DNA of 64,000 bases from Pseudomonas sp. GD04091 (GTDB lineage Bacteria > Pseudomonadota > Gammaproteobacteria > Pseudomonadales > Pseudomonadaceae), in contig NZ_JAOEBG010000001.1 of the NCBI RefSeq assembly GCF_029836165.1, forward strand, positions 310,001 to 374,000, written 5' to 3'. Position 1 is the first letter of the stretch, and each line of letters opens with the position of its first letter. Of the stretch, positions 17,888 through 26,273 are shown in pieces. Under the pieces are notes generated by a model that saw nothing but the letters and a program-made list of their open reading frames with translations, was not told where the DNA came from and did not search any database. The translations under genes and the position numbers were made by a program.

Positions 17888-17918
17888 ATTGTATGGGTCC
17901 AAGCTTATATTGCATGGG
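17888..17918 (+). promoter_or_regulatory. direct repeat, candidate MocR operator
   Basis: ATTGTATGGG (17888-17897) and ATTGCATGGG (17909-17918) match at 9 of 10 bases with a 21-nt period, two helical turns. They lie in the short divergent space between the dehydratase and the MocR gene. MocR/PdxR-type regulators are known to bind direct repeats. A TATATT hexamer lies between the copies. Confidence 0.5.
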
Positions 17919-17928
17919 AGGCAATTTC

Positions 17929-19293
17929 GTGTGGATCCCGACCCTGCCCGACACCCACCAGCCGCGTTACCTGGCGTTGGTCGAGGCCATCGCCGCCGCC
18001 ATCGAGCAGGGCGAGCTGAAGGTGGGCGAGCGCCTGCCACCCCAGCGTCGCCTGGCCTGGGCGCTGGGCCTGAACCCCAGCACCACGCAGCAGGCCTATC
18101 GGGAAGCGGCCGCGCGGCATCTGGTGGCAGGGGAAGTGGGCCGCGGCACCTATGTGCTGGCCAGCAGCAAGGAGGCGACGCTGTTTCGCCTCAAGCAGCG
18201 AGACCGGCAACGCCAGGTAATCGACCTGTCGACCAACGTGCCGGCGGTCGACCCGCACAATCAGGATTTCAACAACAGCCTGCGCACCCTGCTGGGGCAA
18301 GGCCAGGACACCCTGCTCGATCACTACCCCGGCCCCGAGCAACTGCTGCTCGGACGCATCCAGGTAGCTCGCTGGCTGGCCAATCGCGGCCTGGAGCTGT
18401 CGGCGGACGACCTGTTGCTCTGTGGCAGCGCCCAGCAGGCACTGGCCCTCGTCCTGCAGTCGCTGTGCCAGCCGGGCGAGCCGGTGATGGTCGAAGCCCT
18501 GACCGCACCCGGCATCAAGGCCGCGTGTCGCCAGTTGCGCCTGCCGGTCCACGGCGTGGCCCTGGACGCGCAAGGCTTGCGTGCGGAGGAACTGGATCGC
18601 GTGGCCCGCGCCAGCGGTGCTCGGATCGTGATCGCCACGCCTACCCTGCACAACCCCACCGGAGCCTGCATGAGCGAGGCGCGGCGTCAGGCCATCGCCG
18701 AGGTGGTCAGGCGGCACCGGTTGCTGTTGATCGAGGACGACGTGTATGGCGCGCTGAGCGACCATGCACCGCTTCATCCCCTGCTCGAAGGACGCGGGAT
18801 CCTGGTTGGCAGTCTGTCCAAGACCGTCGCCGCCGGCCTGCGCCTGGGCTGGATTGCCGCCAGCCCCGAATGGCTGCGGCAGGTCGACCCCTACACCCAG
18901 GCGACGCACTGGCCGGTGTCGCCGCTGACCCTGCACATCGCCTGCCAGTGGCTCGGCGACGGCACGGCGGCACGACGCCTGGCCTGGCAACGGCGGGAAA
19001 CCGAGGAACGCTGGCGGCTGGCCCGCGCCCTGTTCCCCATGCTGGAGGGTATGCCTTCGCCCCATGCCTGGCTCACCGTGCCAGGGGACACCGAGGCACT
19101 GGTCAGCGCCTGCCGGGAACACGCTGTGGAAATCGTGCCGGCCAGCGTGTTCGCCATTGGCACACAGGCGGTTCAGGCGGTGCGCATCAGCCTGTCGGCG
19201 GCAGCGAGCCGCGCGCTGTTGAAGCAAGGGCTGGAGATCGTATCAGCCGCATCGCAGGCACGCCTGCGATGCGTGACAGGCAATCAACCCTGA
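17929..19293 (+). CDS. MocR family regulator (GntR HTH fused to aminotransferase domain)
   Basis: Encodes 454 residues. The N-terminal winged helix of the GntR class (RYLALVEAIAAAIEQGELKV and LPPQRRLAWALGLNPSTTQQ) is followed by a fold-type I aminotransferase domain. The PLP lysine sits in VGSLSKTVAAGLRLGW near residue 298, and the AHNP-like motif is TPTLHNPTGA. I chose the GTG at 17929 because GGGAGG lies 7 nt upstream; the in-frame ATG at 17914 falls inside that repeat region. It probably regulates the divergent dehydratase and senses PLP or an amino acid derivative. Confidence 0.9.
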   Translation: MWIPTLPDTHQPRYLALVEAIAAAIEQGELKVGERLPPQRRLAWALGLNPSTTQQAYREAAARHLVAGEVGRGTYVLASSKEATLFRLKQRDRQRQVIDLSTNVPAVDPHNQDFNNSLRTLLGQGQDTLLDHYPGPEQLLLGRIQVARWLANRGLELSADDLLLCGSAQQALALVLQSLCQPGEPVMVEALTAPGIKAACRQLRLPVHGVALDAQGLRAEELDRVARASGARIVIATPTLHNPTGACMSEARRQAIAEVVRRHRLLLIEDDVYGALSDHAPLHPLLEGRGILVGSLSKTVAAGLRLGWIAASPEWLRQVDPYTQATHWPVSPLTLHIACQWLGDGTAARRLAWQRRETEERWRLARALFPMLEGMPSPHAWLTVPGDTEALVSACREHAVEIVPASVFAIGTQAVQAVRISLSAAASRALLKQGLEIVSAASQARLRCVTGNQP

Positions 19294-19541
19294 CGGCAAC
19301 CCTCGCCCATGGCCCGGTACTGCAGGACATGCACCTGCCCCTGGTGGTCTTCGTAGGTCATGGTGGCGGGCACCACTTCGCAGACGTCGGGGATGGTCGA
19401 CAGGCTGATGACACGCTTGATGTCGAGGTTGGTGGAATAGTCGTACTGCTCGACCACCGGTGGGTTGGCGGCGGTCTTGGCCTCCTCGGCGAGGGCGAAC
19501 GAGGACATACCGACCAATGCAAGAATCAGTAGGGCTTTCAT
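19284..19541 (-). CDS. DUF2790 small periplasmic protein
   Basis: Encodes 85 residues. A signal peptide (MKALLILALVGMSSFALAEE) is cut after ALA near residue 18. The mature part contains YDYSTNLDIKRVISLSTIPD and a pair of cysteines (VCEVVP, GEGCRQ), the Pseudomonas-specific DUF2790 pattern. It is likely periplasmic with a role not settled. AAGG lies upstream of the ATG. It overlaps the convergent MocR gene by 10 nt. Confidence 0.85.
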   Translation of the reverse strand: MKALLILALVGMSSFALAEEAKTAANPPVVEQYDYSTNLDIKRVISLSTIPDVCEVVPATMTYEDHQGQVHVLQYRAMGEGCRQG

Positions 19542-19562
19542 GGATATCGACCTTGATGGCTA

Positions 19563-19802
19563 TCAAGCTGATCGCGTGACTTCTGATGCCGTCAATGGCG
19601 CGGAGAAGTTGTCATCGACTGCGAAGATGACACGAAGTACCGATCCCGCTTTCTCGTACTGCTGGGGGGATGAGGAAAAGTCTACTCCCGGGATGGAATA
19701 GTTGAACCCCAAAGTCGGACATTCACCCTTGCCGGATTTGCAACAATCTGCGACAAAGCGTGCGCCGAAATCGGCCTGCTCGAGCCTCAGGATGGGCTCC
19801 AT
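19563..19802 (-). CDS. possible 79-residue hypothetical protein
   Basis: A frame starting MEPILRLEQADFGARFVADC with three cysteines (CCKSGKGEC) fills the gap between the DUF2790 gene and the divergent acetyltransferase. The local GC is lower than in the neighbours. There is no convincing ribosome site, and the frame continues open upstream into the acetyltransferase. It could be a small gene upstream of the DUF2790 gene, a decayed fragment or chance. Confidence 0.33.
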   Translation of the reverse strand: MEPILRLEQADFGARFVADCCKSGKGECPTLGFNYSIPGVDFSSSPQQYEKAGSVLRVIFAVDDNFSAPLTASEVTRSA

Positions 19803-19811
19803 CGTGACTCT

Positions 19812-20270
19812 GTGAACCCCATGCCGCCACTGACCTGCACCCACCTGCCCTCCCTCCAGCGCCGCCTGCTGGAGCAGTTCTACCGCCAGCATGGCTCGCG
19901 CATGCGCGCCGCAGGCGACGGCCAGCAGTGGGTGGCCCGTGCCGGAGAAATCGTCGCGGGAATGAACCTCACGCCCATGGCCGGCGGCCAATGGCTGACC
20001 GGCCTGTTCGTCGCGCCGTCGTGGCGCGGCCAGCAGGTCGCCTCGCGGCTGGTCGAAACCGCGCTGGGTGACGCCGCTACTGCGACTTGGCTGTTCTGCC
20101 ATCCGGACCTGGTGCGGTTCTACCAGCGCCTGGCCTTCACCCCGGCAACCACCCTGCCCGAGATGCTCGCCTCGCGCCTGGCCCGCTACCAGCGCGGCAA
20201 AACCCTGGTGGCGATGGTGCGGGGTCAGTCGTCGGCCACGTCAAGCCCGGGGAACAGCACTTCGGTGTAG
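19812..20270 (+). CDS. GNAT family N-acetyltransferase
   Basis: Encodes 152 residues from a GTG at 19812, or 149 from the ATG at 19821. The acetyl-CoA-binding pattern is visible: [20 protein letters not shown] near residue 65 (the V-x-x-x-x-R-G-x-G/A motif), then a C-terminal [13 protein letters not shown]. The substrate is unknown. The 3' end overlaps the convergent deformylase gene by 46 nt, so the last ~15 residues are encoded opposite that gene's end. Confidence 0.8.
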   Translation: MNPMPPLTCTHLPSLQRRLLEQFYRQHGSRMRAAGDGQQWVARAGEIVAGMNLTPMAGGQWLTGLFVAPSWRGQQVASRLVETALGDAATATWLFCHPDLVRFYQRLAFTPATTLPEMLASRLARYQRGKTLVAMVRGQSSATSSPGNSTSV

Positions 20271-20761
20271 CCGAACTTGCTGAAATCCTGGATCCGCGAG
20301 GGGTACAAGCGGCCGATCAGGTGATCGCACTCATGCTGCACCACCCTTGCGTGGAAGCCATCGGCGAAGCGGGTGATCGGCTTGCCCTGCGGGTCGATGC
20401 CCGAGTAGCTGATGTGCTTGTAGCGCGGTACCACGCCACGCAGGCCCGGCACCGACAGGCAGCCCTCCCAGCCATCCTCGACTTCCGTGGCCAGCGGCGT
20501 GATCACCGGGTTGAGCAGGATGGTCCGGGGGACCGGCTCGGCGTCCGGATAGCGCTCGCTGCGCTCGAAGCCGAAGATCACCAGCTGCAGGTCGATACCG
20601 ATCTGCGGCGCGGCCAGGCCGACACCGCCGACATGGGCCATGGTCTGGAACATGTCGTCGATCAGTTGCTGCAGCTCGGCACTGCCGATCATGTGCTCGG
20701 GAACAGGGGGCGCGATGCGCAGCAGGCGTTCGTCGCCCATCTTCAGGATGTCTCGGATCAT
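20225..20761 (-). CDS. def: peptide deformylase
   Basis: Encodes 178 residues. The three metal and active-site motifs are intact: [10 protein letters not shown] at 46-55, EGCLSVPG at 99-106 and HECDH at 143-147. It removes the formyl group from nascent proteins in the cytoplasm. Its ATG overlaps the stop of the YihY gene by four bases (ATGA), so translation is coupled. Pseudomonas usually has another def next to fmt; this is probably the second copy. Confidence 0.94.
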   Translation of the reverse strand: MIRDILKMGDERLLRIAPPVPEHMIGSAELQQLIDDMFQTMAHVGGVGLAAPQIGIDLQLVIFGFERSERYPDAEPVPRTILLNPVITPLATEVEDGWEGCLSVPGLRGVVPRYKHISYSGIDPQGKPITRFADGFHARVVQHECDHLIGRLYPSRIQDFSKFGYTEVLFPGLDVADD

Positions 20762-21717
20762 CGGGGACTCGGCTCGGATGGCTGGGGATCGGATTCTACC
20801 GGATGCTCGTGGCCGAGCACGGTGATGGTCTCCTTGCGTTGCTCGCCCGCGAAGTCCTTCTCGCCAGGGTTCTTGCCCTCGGCCGACATGTGCTCGATCA
20901 CCGCGTTCATCTCCGCCCCGAGCAACAGCACGGCGGCGGAAATGTAGAAGTACAGCAACAGCACGATGATCGCCCCGATGCTGCCATACATGGCGTTGTA
21001 GTCGGCGAAGGTCTTCACGTAATAGGCAAAGCCCAGTGACGCGACGATCCATACCACCACCGCCAGTACCGAGCCCGGGGTGATGAAACGGAATTTCTGT
21101 TTCACATCGGGCATCACGTAGTAGATCAGCGCCACCGCCACCATCATCAGAATGATGATGGCCGGCCAGCGCAGCACGGTCCACACGAAGACGACGGCTT
21201 CCTGCAGCCCCACCTGGGCGGCGATCCACTCCATCACCTGCGGCCCCAGCACCATCAGCGCGGCGGCCGCCAGCAACATGCCGGCGATACCGACGGTGTA
21301 GATGATCGACAGCGGGATGCGCTTCCACACCGGGCGCCCCTCCGGCACGTCATAGGCGGCGTTCATCGCGCTCATCATCAGGCGCACGCCCGCCGAGGCG
21401 GTCCACAGGGCAATCACGATACCCACCGACAACAACCCACCCTTGGATTGCTGCAGCTGGTCGATCACCGGGTTGACCTGTTCCAGCGCCTGGGGTGGCA
21501 GCACCAGCTCCGACTGCAGGCGCAGCCAGGAGAAGAAGTCCGGCAGGTGCAGGAAACCGATCAGGGCGATCAGGAACAGCAGGAAGGGGAACAGCGAGAA
21601 CAGCATCTGGTAGGCCAGCGCGGAGGCATAGGTGGACATCTCGTCGTCGAGGAATTCCTTGACGGTGCGCACCAGCACACGGTGCAGGGGCAGGCCGCGC
21701 AGGTCGGGGAAAATCAT
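20758..21717 (-). CDS. yihY: YihY/BrkB family inner membrane protein
   Basis: Encodes 319 residues with about six membrane segments. It begins with [20 protein letters not shown] near residue 29, which is the family signature, and has [21 protein letters not shown] further on. The last ~45 residues are charged and cytoplasmic. The ribosome site GGAG precedes the ATG at 21717. The function of the family is not settled (it was once called RNase BN in error). It is the first gene of an operon with the deformylase. Confidence 0.88.
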   Translation of the reverse strand: MIFPDLRGLPLHRVLVRTVKEFLDDEMSTYASALAYQMLFSLFPFLLFLIALIGFLHLPDFFSWLRLQSELVLPPQALEQVNPVIDQLQQSKGGLLSVGIVIALWTASAGVRLMMSAMNAAYDVPEGRPVWKRIPLSIIYTVGIAGMLLAAAALMVLGPQVMEWIAAQVGLQEAVVFVWTVLRWPAIIILMMVAVALIYYVMPDVKQKFRFITPGSVLAVVVWIVASLGFAYYVKTFADYNAMYGSIGAIIVLLLYFYISAAVLLLGAEMNAVIEHMSAEGKNPGEKDFAGEQRKETITVLGHEHPVESDPQPSEPSPR

Positions 21718-21843
21718 AGCGTCTCCTTTCGCCGCTTGATCGTCATGGGGCTGGCCAACAGCATGGGGAAGGCCTTGTCGATGCAGACAAGTCTAATAGA
21801 CCACGCGGCAACTGTGGCTGCTGCGTGCGGCGGCAAAAAAATC

Positions 21844-21892
21844 GCGGGGCAGGCCCGCTCCCACAACGCGCGTGAGAACGGGCTTGCCCCGC
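21844..21892. repeat. inverted pair of REP elements
   Basis: GCGGGGCAGGCCCG (21844-21857) and CGGGCTTGCCCCGC (21879-21892) are inverted copies with one mismatch, separated by about 21 nt. They lie just 3' of the CsbD gene and upstream of the YihY gene, both on the minus strand, and may stop read-through between them. Confidence 0.7.
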
Positions 21893-21908
21893 GCTGACAC
21901 GGGCGCGG

Positions 21909-22088
21909 TCAAGGCTTCTTGACGGCGTCCTTGACCTTGCCCACCGCCTGCTGCGCCTCGCCCTTGAGCTCCTGGGCCTTGCCTTCGGCGCGCAACTTGT
22001 CGTTGTCGGTCACCTTGCCGACGCCCTGCTTGATATTGCCCACGGCCTCGTTGGCCAGGCCCTTCGCTTTGTCCTTGGTGCCACTCAT
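21909..22088 (-). CDS. CsbD family stress protein
   Basis: Encodes 59 residues, [20 protein letters not shown] onward, highly charged with the repeated KGxAxxxVG pattern typical of CsbD. AAGGAG precedes the ATG at 22088. CsbD proteins are often induced by general stress and their action is unknown. The track frame is longer upstream but no ribosome site supports it. Confidence 0.88.
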   Translation of the reverse strand: MSGTKDKAKGLANEAVGNIKQGVGKVTDNDKLRAEGKAQELKGEAQQAVGKVKDAVKKP

Positions 22089-22326
22089 GGGATGTCTCCT
22101 TGCAAGAAAGACACGGGAAATCGTGTCGACACCTGATCGACCCATGGCCATTCAGCGGAGTTTCAAATGTTTCGCGCGTCGCCAGCCGAACGGTAAACAG
22201 CGGGCGAATATCGCACCGAATCGGTAGTGGCAACGCCGCGGCAGCCGCCTGCTCCCCTAGAATCCCGCCCAGACAAGCGCTCCTCGATAGCGCTGCATAA
22301 AAACAACAGTCAGTGGAATTCCTCCG

Positions 22327-23790
22327 ATGCGCCTCTTGCCTGTGCTGGCCGCCCTGCTGCCGCTGCTCCCCCTGTACGCCCACGCCACCGCACCGCAAAC
22401 CCTTACCGTCGACCGCTACGCCGACGATGGCCAGCCCGGCACCCTGCGCTGGGTCATCGAGACCAGCAACCAGAACCCCGGCCACTACCGGATCGACATC
22501 GCCGCCGTCGGCCAGCCGCCGTACGTGATCCGTCCGTCCCGCGCGCTCCCCGAGATCAAGGGGCCGGTCAGTCTCAACGGGCTGGCCTGGGCGCGCGACG
22601 GCCAGTACATCGCCATCGATGGCTCCGCCTACATCAAGGACCAGGGTGTGCGGACCTGCCCAGGCGCCCTGCCCGGCCAGTTCGGCACCAACGTCCGCAC
22701 CACCACCAACCCAGGCCTGGTGCTGCGTGACACCCAGGGCGTGCATATCCGGGGGCTGGAGGTGCGCAACTTCTGCATTGGCATCCTGGTCAATCGCGCC
22801 AGCCACAACGTCATCGAAGACAACCGCATCGTCGCCAACAAGGGCGGCGCCGGGATCATGCTCACGGGCGACGATGGCGCCGGCAATCCGACCGCCACCA
22901 CCACGAACAACAACAAGGTCCTGCGCAACCAGCTGCTCGACAACGGCGATGGTCTGGAGCTGACCCGTGGCGCGGCGTTCAACCTGGTCGCCGACAACCT
23001 GTTCCGCTCCACCAGCGCCAATCCCGAGCCCTCCCAGGGCATCGAGATCCTGCTGGGCAACGACAACAGCGTGGTGCGCAACCGCTTCGAGAACTACTCC
23101 GACGGCCTGCAGATCAACTGGGGCAAACGCAACTACCTGGCCGCCAACACCTTCAGCGGCAACTCCATTGGCGTCAGCGTCACCGGCGACGGCAACGTGC
23201 TGGACGGCAACCTGATCCATGGCAATCGCATCGGCGTGGCGCTGCGCCCGGAGCCGGAGGTGACCGCCACGCGGCTGACCGCCAACCGCATCTGGGGCAA
23301 CAGCCAGGACATCCGCCGCTGCGAGGCCGGCGGCTCCTGCGTGCCGGACCAACATACCGGGGCCATCGTCTTCGCAGTGCCTGCCCAGGCCCATGCGTTG
23401 TATGTGGGTTCGCGGGGTGTCGGCGCCGATCTGCCGAAGAAGGACCAGGCGATCATCTGCGATGCCAACGGCCAACCCGCGCCGTGCCAGCCCTTGCCCA
23501 ACCACAACCAGCAGCCGCCACGGCTGACCGGCATCGAGGGCAACGTGCTGCGCGGCGAGCTGCAGGGCCCGGCGTCGAGCCTGTTGCGGGTCGAGCTGTT
23601 CGGCAATGCCTCGCTGGAGGGGGGTGAGGCCGAGCAGTACCTCGGCGAGGTGCTGGTCAACAGCGACCCCCAGGGCATGGCGCGCTTCGCCCAGGCACTG
23701 GAGCAGGCCGATGGACTGCGCAGTTTCACCGCGACCGTGACGACGGCCGACGGTGCGACTTCGGCACTGAGCCTGCCCATTCATCGCTGA
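22327..23790 (+). CDS. secreted right-handed parallel beta-helix protein
   Basis: Encodes 487 residues. A signal peptide (MRLLPVLAALLPLLPLYAHA) is followed by a long run of Asn-rich coils (HNVIEDNRIVANKGG, NNNKVLRNQLLDNGDGLEL, NSVVRNRFENYSDGLQINWG, NVLDGNLIHGNRIGVAL), that is, PbH1 repeats over residues ~135-330. The C-terminal ~150 residues form a separate domain. Such folds occur in carbohydrate-active enzymes and in NosD-like proteins. The substrate is unknown and I see no clear catalytic signature. It stands alone with a REP element after it. Confidence 0.8.
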   Translation: MRLLPVLAALLPLLPLYAHATAPQTLTVDRYADDGQPGTLRWVIETSNQNPGHYRIDIAAVGQPPYVIRPSRALPEIKGPVSLNGLAWARDGQYIAIDGSAYIKDQGVRTCPGALPGQFGTNVRTTTNPGLVLRDTQGVHIRGLEVRNFCIGILVNRASHNVIEDNRIVANKGGAGIMLTGDDGAGNPTATTTNNNKVLRNQLLDNGDGLELTRGAAFNLVADNLFRSTSANPEPSQGIEILLGNDNSVVRNRFENYSDGLQINWGKRNYLAANTFSGNSIGVSVTGDGNVLDGNLIHGNRIGVALRPEPEVTATRLTANRIWGNSQDIRRCEAGGSCVPDQHTGAIVFAVPAQAHALYVGSRGVGADLPKKDQAIICDANGQPAPCQPLPNHNQQPPRLTGIEGNVLRGELQGPASSLLRVELFGNASLEGGEAEQYLGEVLVNSDPQGMARFAQALEQADGLRSFTATVTTADGATSALSLPIHR

Positions 23791-23860
23791 GGCGACTGAC
23801 CTCCGCGCAGCCACGGCTTCCCCCACAGCAATGGCGCATGGCTCAAGATCAGTGCGGTCG

Positions 23861-23893
23861 CTGTGGGAGCGGGTTTACCCGCGAAGCGGCCGG
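23861..23893. repeat. REP element
   Basis: CTGTGGGAGCGGGTTTACCC followed by GCGAAGCGGCCGG is a full-length P. putida-type REP. It lies between the beta-helix gene and the next small gene. Confidence 0.75.
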
Positions 23894-23982
23894 CACAGGC
23901 GATACAGACAGCAAACCTTGCCCCGCCCCACGCCACCCCGCACAATGTCGGGCCCTTCTGGCGTCAACCCGCAGGAACCTGC

Positions 23983-24363
23983 ATGAAACTCGACAAACCC
24001 ACCGCCATCGCCCGCCGCAACGAAGCGCTGACCCGGCCGGTGCTCAACCGCGACAACACCCTGTTCGCCATCCTCGACAACAAGCGCAACCTGTGGTGGT
24101 TCGAAGTGCCGGTGGCGCTGCTGCGCAAAGGCCAGCCCGACTGGGTCAATCTGCTGCTGCACACCCCGCAAACCGATGCGCTGCAGCACCTGAAGGTGCC
24201 GACCAACTTCCTGCGCGCTCACCAGGAGCAGATGGAAGTGCGCAATCCCGGCAAGCGTCGCTCGACCATCAGCCTGGCCCTGAGCGCCGACCGCGACTCG
24301 CTGCTGCGCGATACCCGCCCGGGTGGCGAGCAACTGGACTTCAGCACCTTCGTGCAGGCCTGA
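23983..24363 (+). CDS. conserved hypothetical protein
   Basis: Encodes 126 residues, MKLDKPTAIARRNEALTRPV onward. It is soluble, with a tryptophan pair (NLWWFEVPVALL) and no signal or membrane segment. AGGAA lies before the ATG at 23983; the frame opens further upstream across the REP, which is not coding. Not recognised beyond being typical of Pseudomonas. Its stop directly abuts the stop of the convergent CvfB gene (TGA followed by TCA). Confidence 0.7.
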   Translation: MKLDKPTAIARRNEALTRPVLNRDNTLFAILDNKRNLWWFEVPVALLRKGQPDWVNLLLHTPQTDALQHLKVPTNFLRAHQEQMEVRNPGKRRSTISLALSADRDSLLRDTRPGGEQLDFSTFVQA

Positions 24364-25200
24364 TCAGGCCCGCTCGATGCGATCATCATGGATGACGATC
24401 CGGCCCTGCTTGAACAGCGCGCCGATGGCTTTCTTGAAGTTGCCCTTGCTGACATTGAACATTTGGCTGATCACCGCCGGATCGCTCTTGTCGCACACCG
24501 GCAACACCCCACCATTGGCCTCCAGGCGCTGCATGATCTGCTCGTGCAGGCCGTCGGCCAGGGCCTGGCCCACCGGTTGCAGGCTCAGGGCGATCTTGCC
24601 GTCGGCCCGCACTTCCTTGATGAAGCCCTTCTCGTGCATGCCCGAGCGCAGGAACTTGAACACCTCGTTCTTGTGGATCAGGCCCCAGTGGCGGTTGTTG
24701 ATGATCGCCTTGAAGCCCATCGGCGTCTCGCCGGCCACCAGCAGCTCGACCGGCTGGCCGACCTTGTAGTCGACCGGCGTGAGGTCCAGGTAGCGGTCCA
24801 GCTTGGCGGTGGCGGTGATGCGCCGGGTGCGTTTGTCCAGGTAGGCGTGGACCACGCAGTAGTCGCCGATCTTCAGCGGGCGGGACTCTTCCGAATAGGG
24901 CATCAACAGGTCTTTCGACAGGCCCCAGTCGAGGAAAATGCCCGCGCCGTTGATGTCCTTGACCTTGAGGCTGGCGAACTCGCCGACCTGCATCTTCGGT
25001 TTCTCGGTGGTGGCGATCAGCTGGTCTTCGCTGTCGAGGTAGATGAACACGTTGAGCCAGTCGTCCAGCTCGAGCTCGGCATCCTTGGGGAAGTAACGCC
25101 GTGGCAGGAGGATCTCGCCATCGGCGCCGCCGTCCAGGTACAGGCCGAATTCCACGTGTTTCACGATTTGCAAACTGTTGTAACGCCCAAGCAGAGCCAT
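24364..25200 (-). CDS. cvfB: CvfB/YitL family S1-like RNA-binding protein
   Basis: Encodes 278 residues. Tandem S1/OB-type domains occupy roughly residues 1-210 (LPRRYFPKDAELELDDWLNV, then VKDINGAGIFLDWGLSKDLL) and a winged helix ends the protein (SDPAVISQMFNVSKGNFKKA). The family binds RNA and affects expression globally. GAGGAT lies upstream of the ATG. It is divergent from the lipoprotein gene. Confidence 0.88.
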   Translation of the reverse strand: MALLGRYNSLQIVKHVEFGLYLDGGADGEILLPRRYFPKDAELELDDWLNVFIYLDSEDQLIATTEKPKMQVGEFASLKVKDINGAGIFLDWGLSKDLLMPYSEESRPLKIGDYCVVHAYLDKRTRRITATAKLDRYLDLTPVDYKVGQPVELLVAGETPMGFKAIINNRHWGLIHKNEVFKFLRSGMHEKGFIKEVRADGKIALSLQPVGQALADGLHEQIMQRLEANGGVLPVCDKSDPAVISQMFNVSKGNFKKAIGALFKQGRIVIHDDRIERA

Positions 25201-25330
25201 TTCCGAAGATCCTCAAGACAAGGCGGCTATTCTAACACCTGACCCGCCCGATCGCCCGAGCGCGCATGCGAAGGAACCATCGGGCCCACCTTGCGTCCAC
25301 CGCCTGGCCAGCCCGTGCAAGGATTCGCTC

Positions 25331-26191
25331 ATGCCCCTACGCCTGACCCACGCCCTGCTACTCGTCATCGGCTTCGCCCTGGCCCTGACGGCCTGCAGCC
25401 GCATCGACCTGGCCTACCGCAACCTCGACCGCCTGGTGCCGTGGTCGCTGGATGATTACCTGGACATGAACCGCGAACAGAAGCGGCTGCTCGACGAACG
25501 GCTCAAGGCGCATCTGGCCTGGCACTGCAAGACCCAACTGCCCGGTTACCTAGACTGGCTCGACCGGGTGCGGCTGATGGTCGCCAACGACGCGGTGACC
25601 GATGAGGCCTTGCAACAGCGCACCGCCGAGGCACGCCAGGCGGTCGGCCGTGTCACCGAGGCGATCACCCCATCCGCCGCCGAGCTGCTGCGTGGCATGA
25701 GCGATCAGCAGGTCGCCGAGATGCGCCAGGCCTTTCGCGCAGACATCGACAAGCGCCAGAAGGAGTACGTCGATACGCCTTTGGCCAAGCAGATCGACAA
25801 TCGCGCCACGCGCATGCGCAAGCGTCTCGAGCCCTGGCTGGGCGAGCTCAGCGCCGAGCAACGCCTGCGGGTGATGAGCTGGTCCCAGGCGCTGGGCGAC
25901 CAGAACCGCCAGTGGATCGCCAACCGCGCCCATTGGCAGCAGCAGCTGGTGCTGGCGATGGACCAGCGCGCCACCCCCGCCTTCGAACCCCGCCTCGCAC
26001 AGTTGCTGCAACGCAAGGAGAGCCTGTGGACGCCGGAGTACCGCCAGGCGTTTCAGAACACCGAGCAGCAGGCGCGCAGTCTGCTGGTGGACCTGATCAG
26101 ACAGAGCAGCCCGGCGCAGCGCCAGTTACTGCAGCAACGCCTGAGCAAGGTGCGGGCGGACTTCAGTGAGCTCAAGTGCCTGAAAGGCTGA
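25331..26191 (+). CDS. DUF6279 family lipoprotein
   Basis: Encodes 286 residues. The N-terminal signal ends in a lipobox (ALALTAC, Cys22), so the mature protein is lipid-anchored. The rest is long, charged and helical, with WSLDDYLDMNREQKRLLDER near residue 38, which matches the DUF6279 group as I recall it. AAGGA precedes the ATG. The function is unknown. Confidence 0.8.
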   Translation: MPLRLTHALLLVIGFALALTACSRIDLAYRNLDRLVPWSLDDYLDMNREQKRLLDERLKAHLAWHCKTQLPGYLDWLDRVRLMVANDAVTDEALQQRTAEARQAVGRVTEAITPSAAELLRGMSDQQVAEMRQAFRADIDKRQKEYVDTPLAKQIDNRATRMRKRLEPWLGELSAEQRLRVMSWSQALGDQNRQWIANRAHWQQQLVLAMDQRATPAFEPRLAQLLQRKESLWTPEYRQAFQNTEQQARSLLVDLIRQSSPAQRQLLQQRLSKVRADFSELKCLKG

Positions 26192-26273
26192 GGCCATCCC
26201 GCGCTCACCCGTTGATCTGGCGGAATCCTGTGGGAGCGAGCCGGGCAAGCGCATGCAGGTTCTGAGCTACGAC

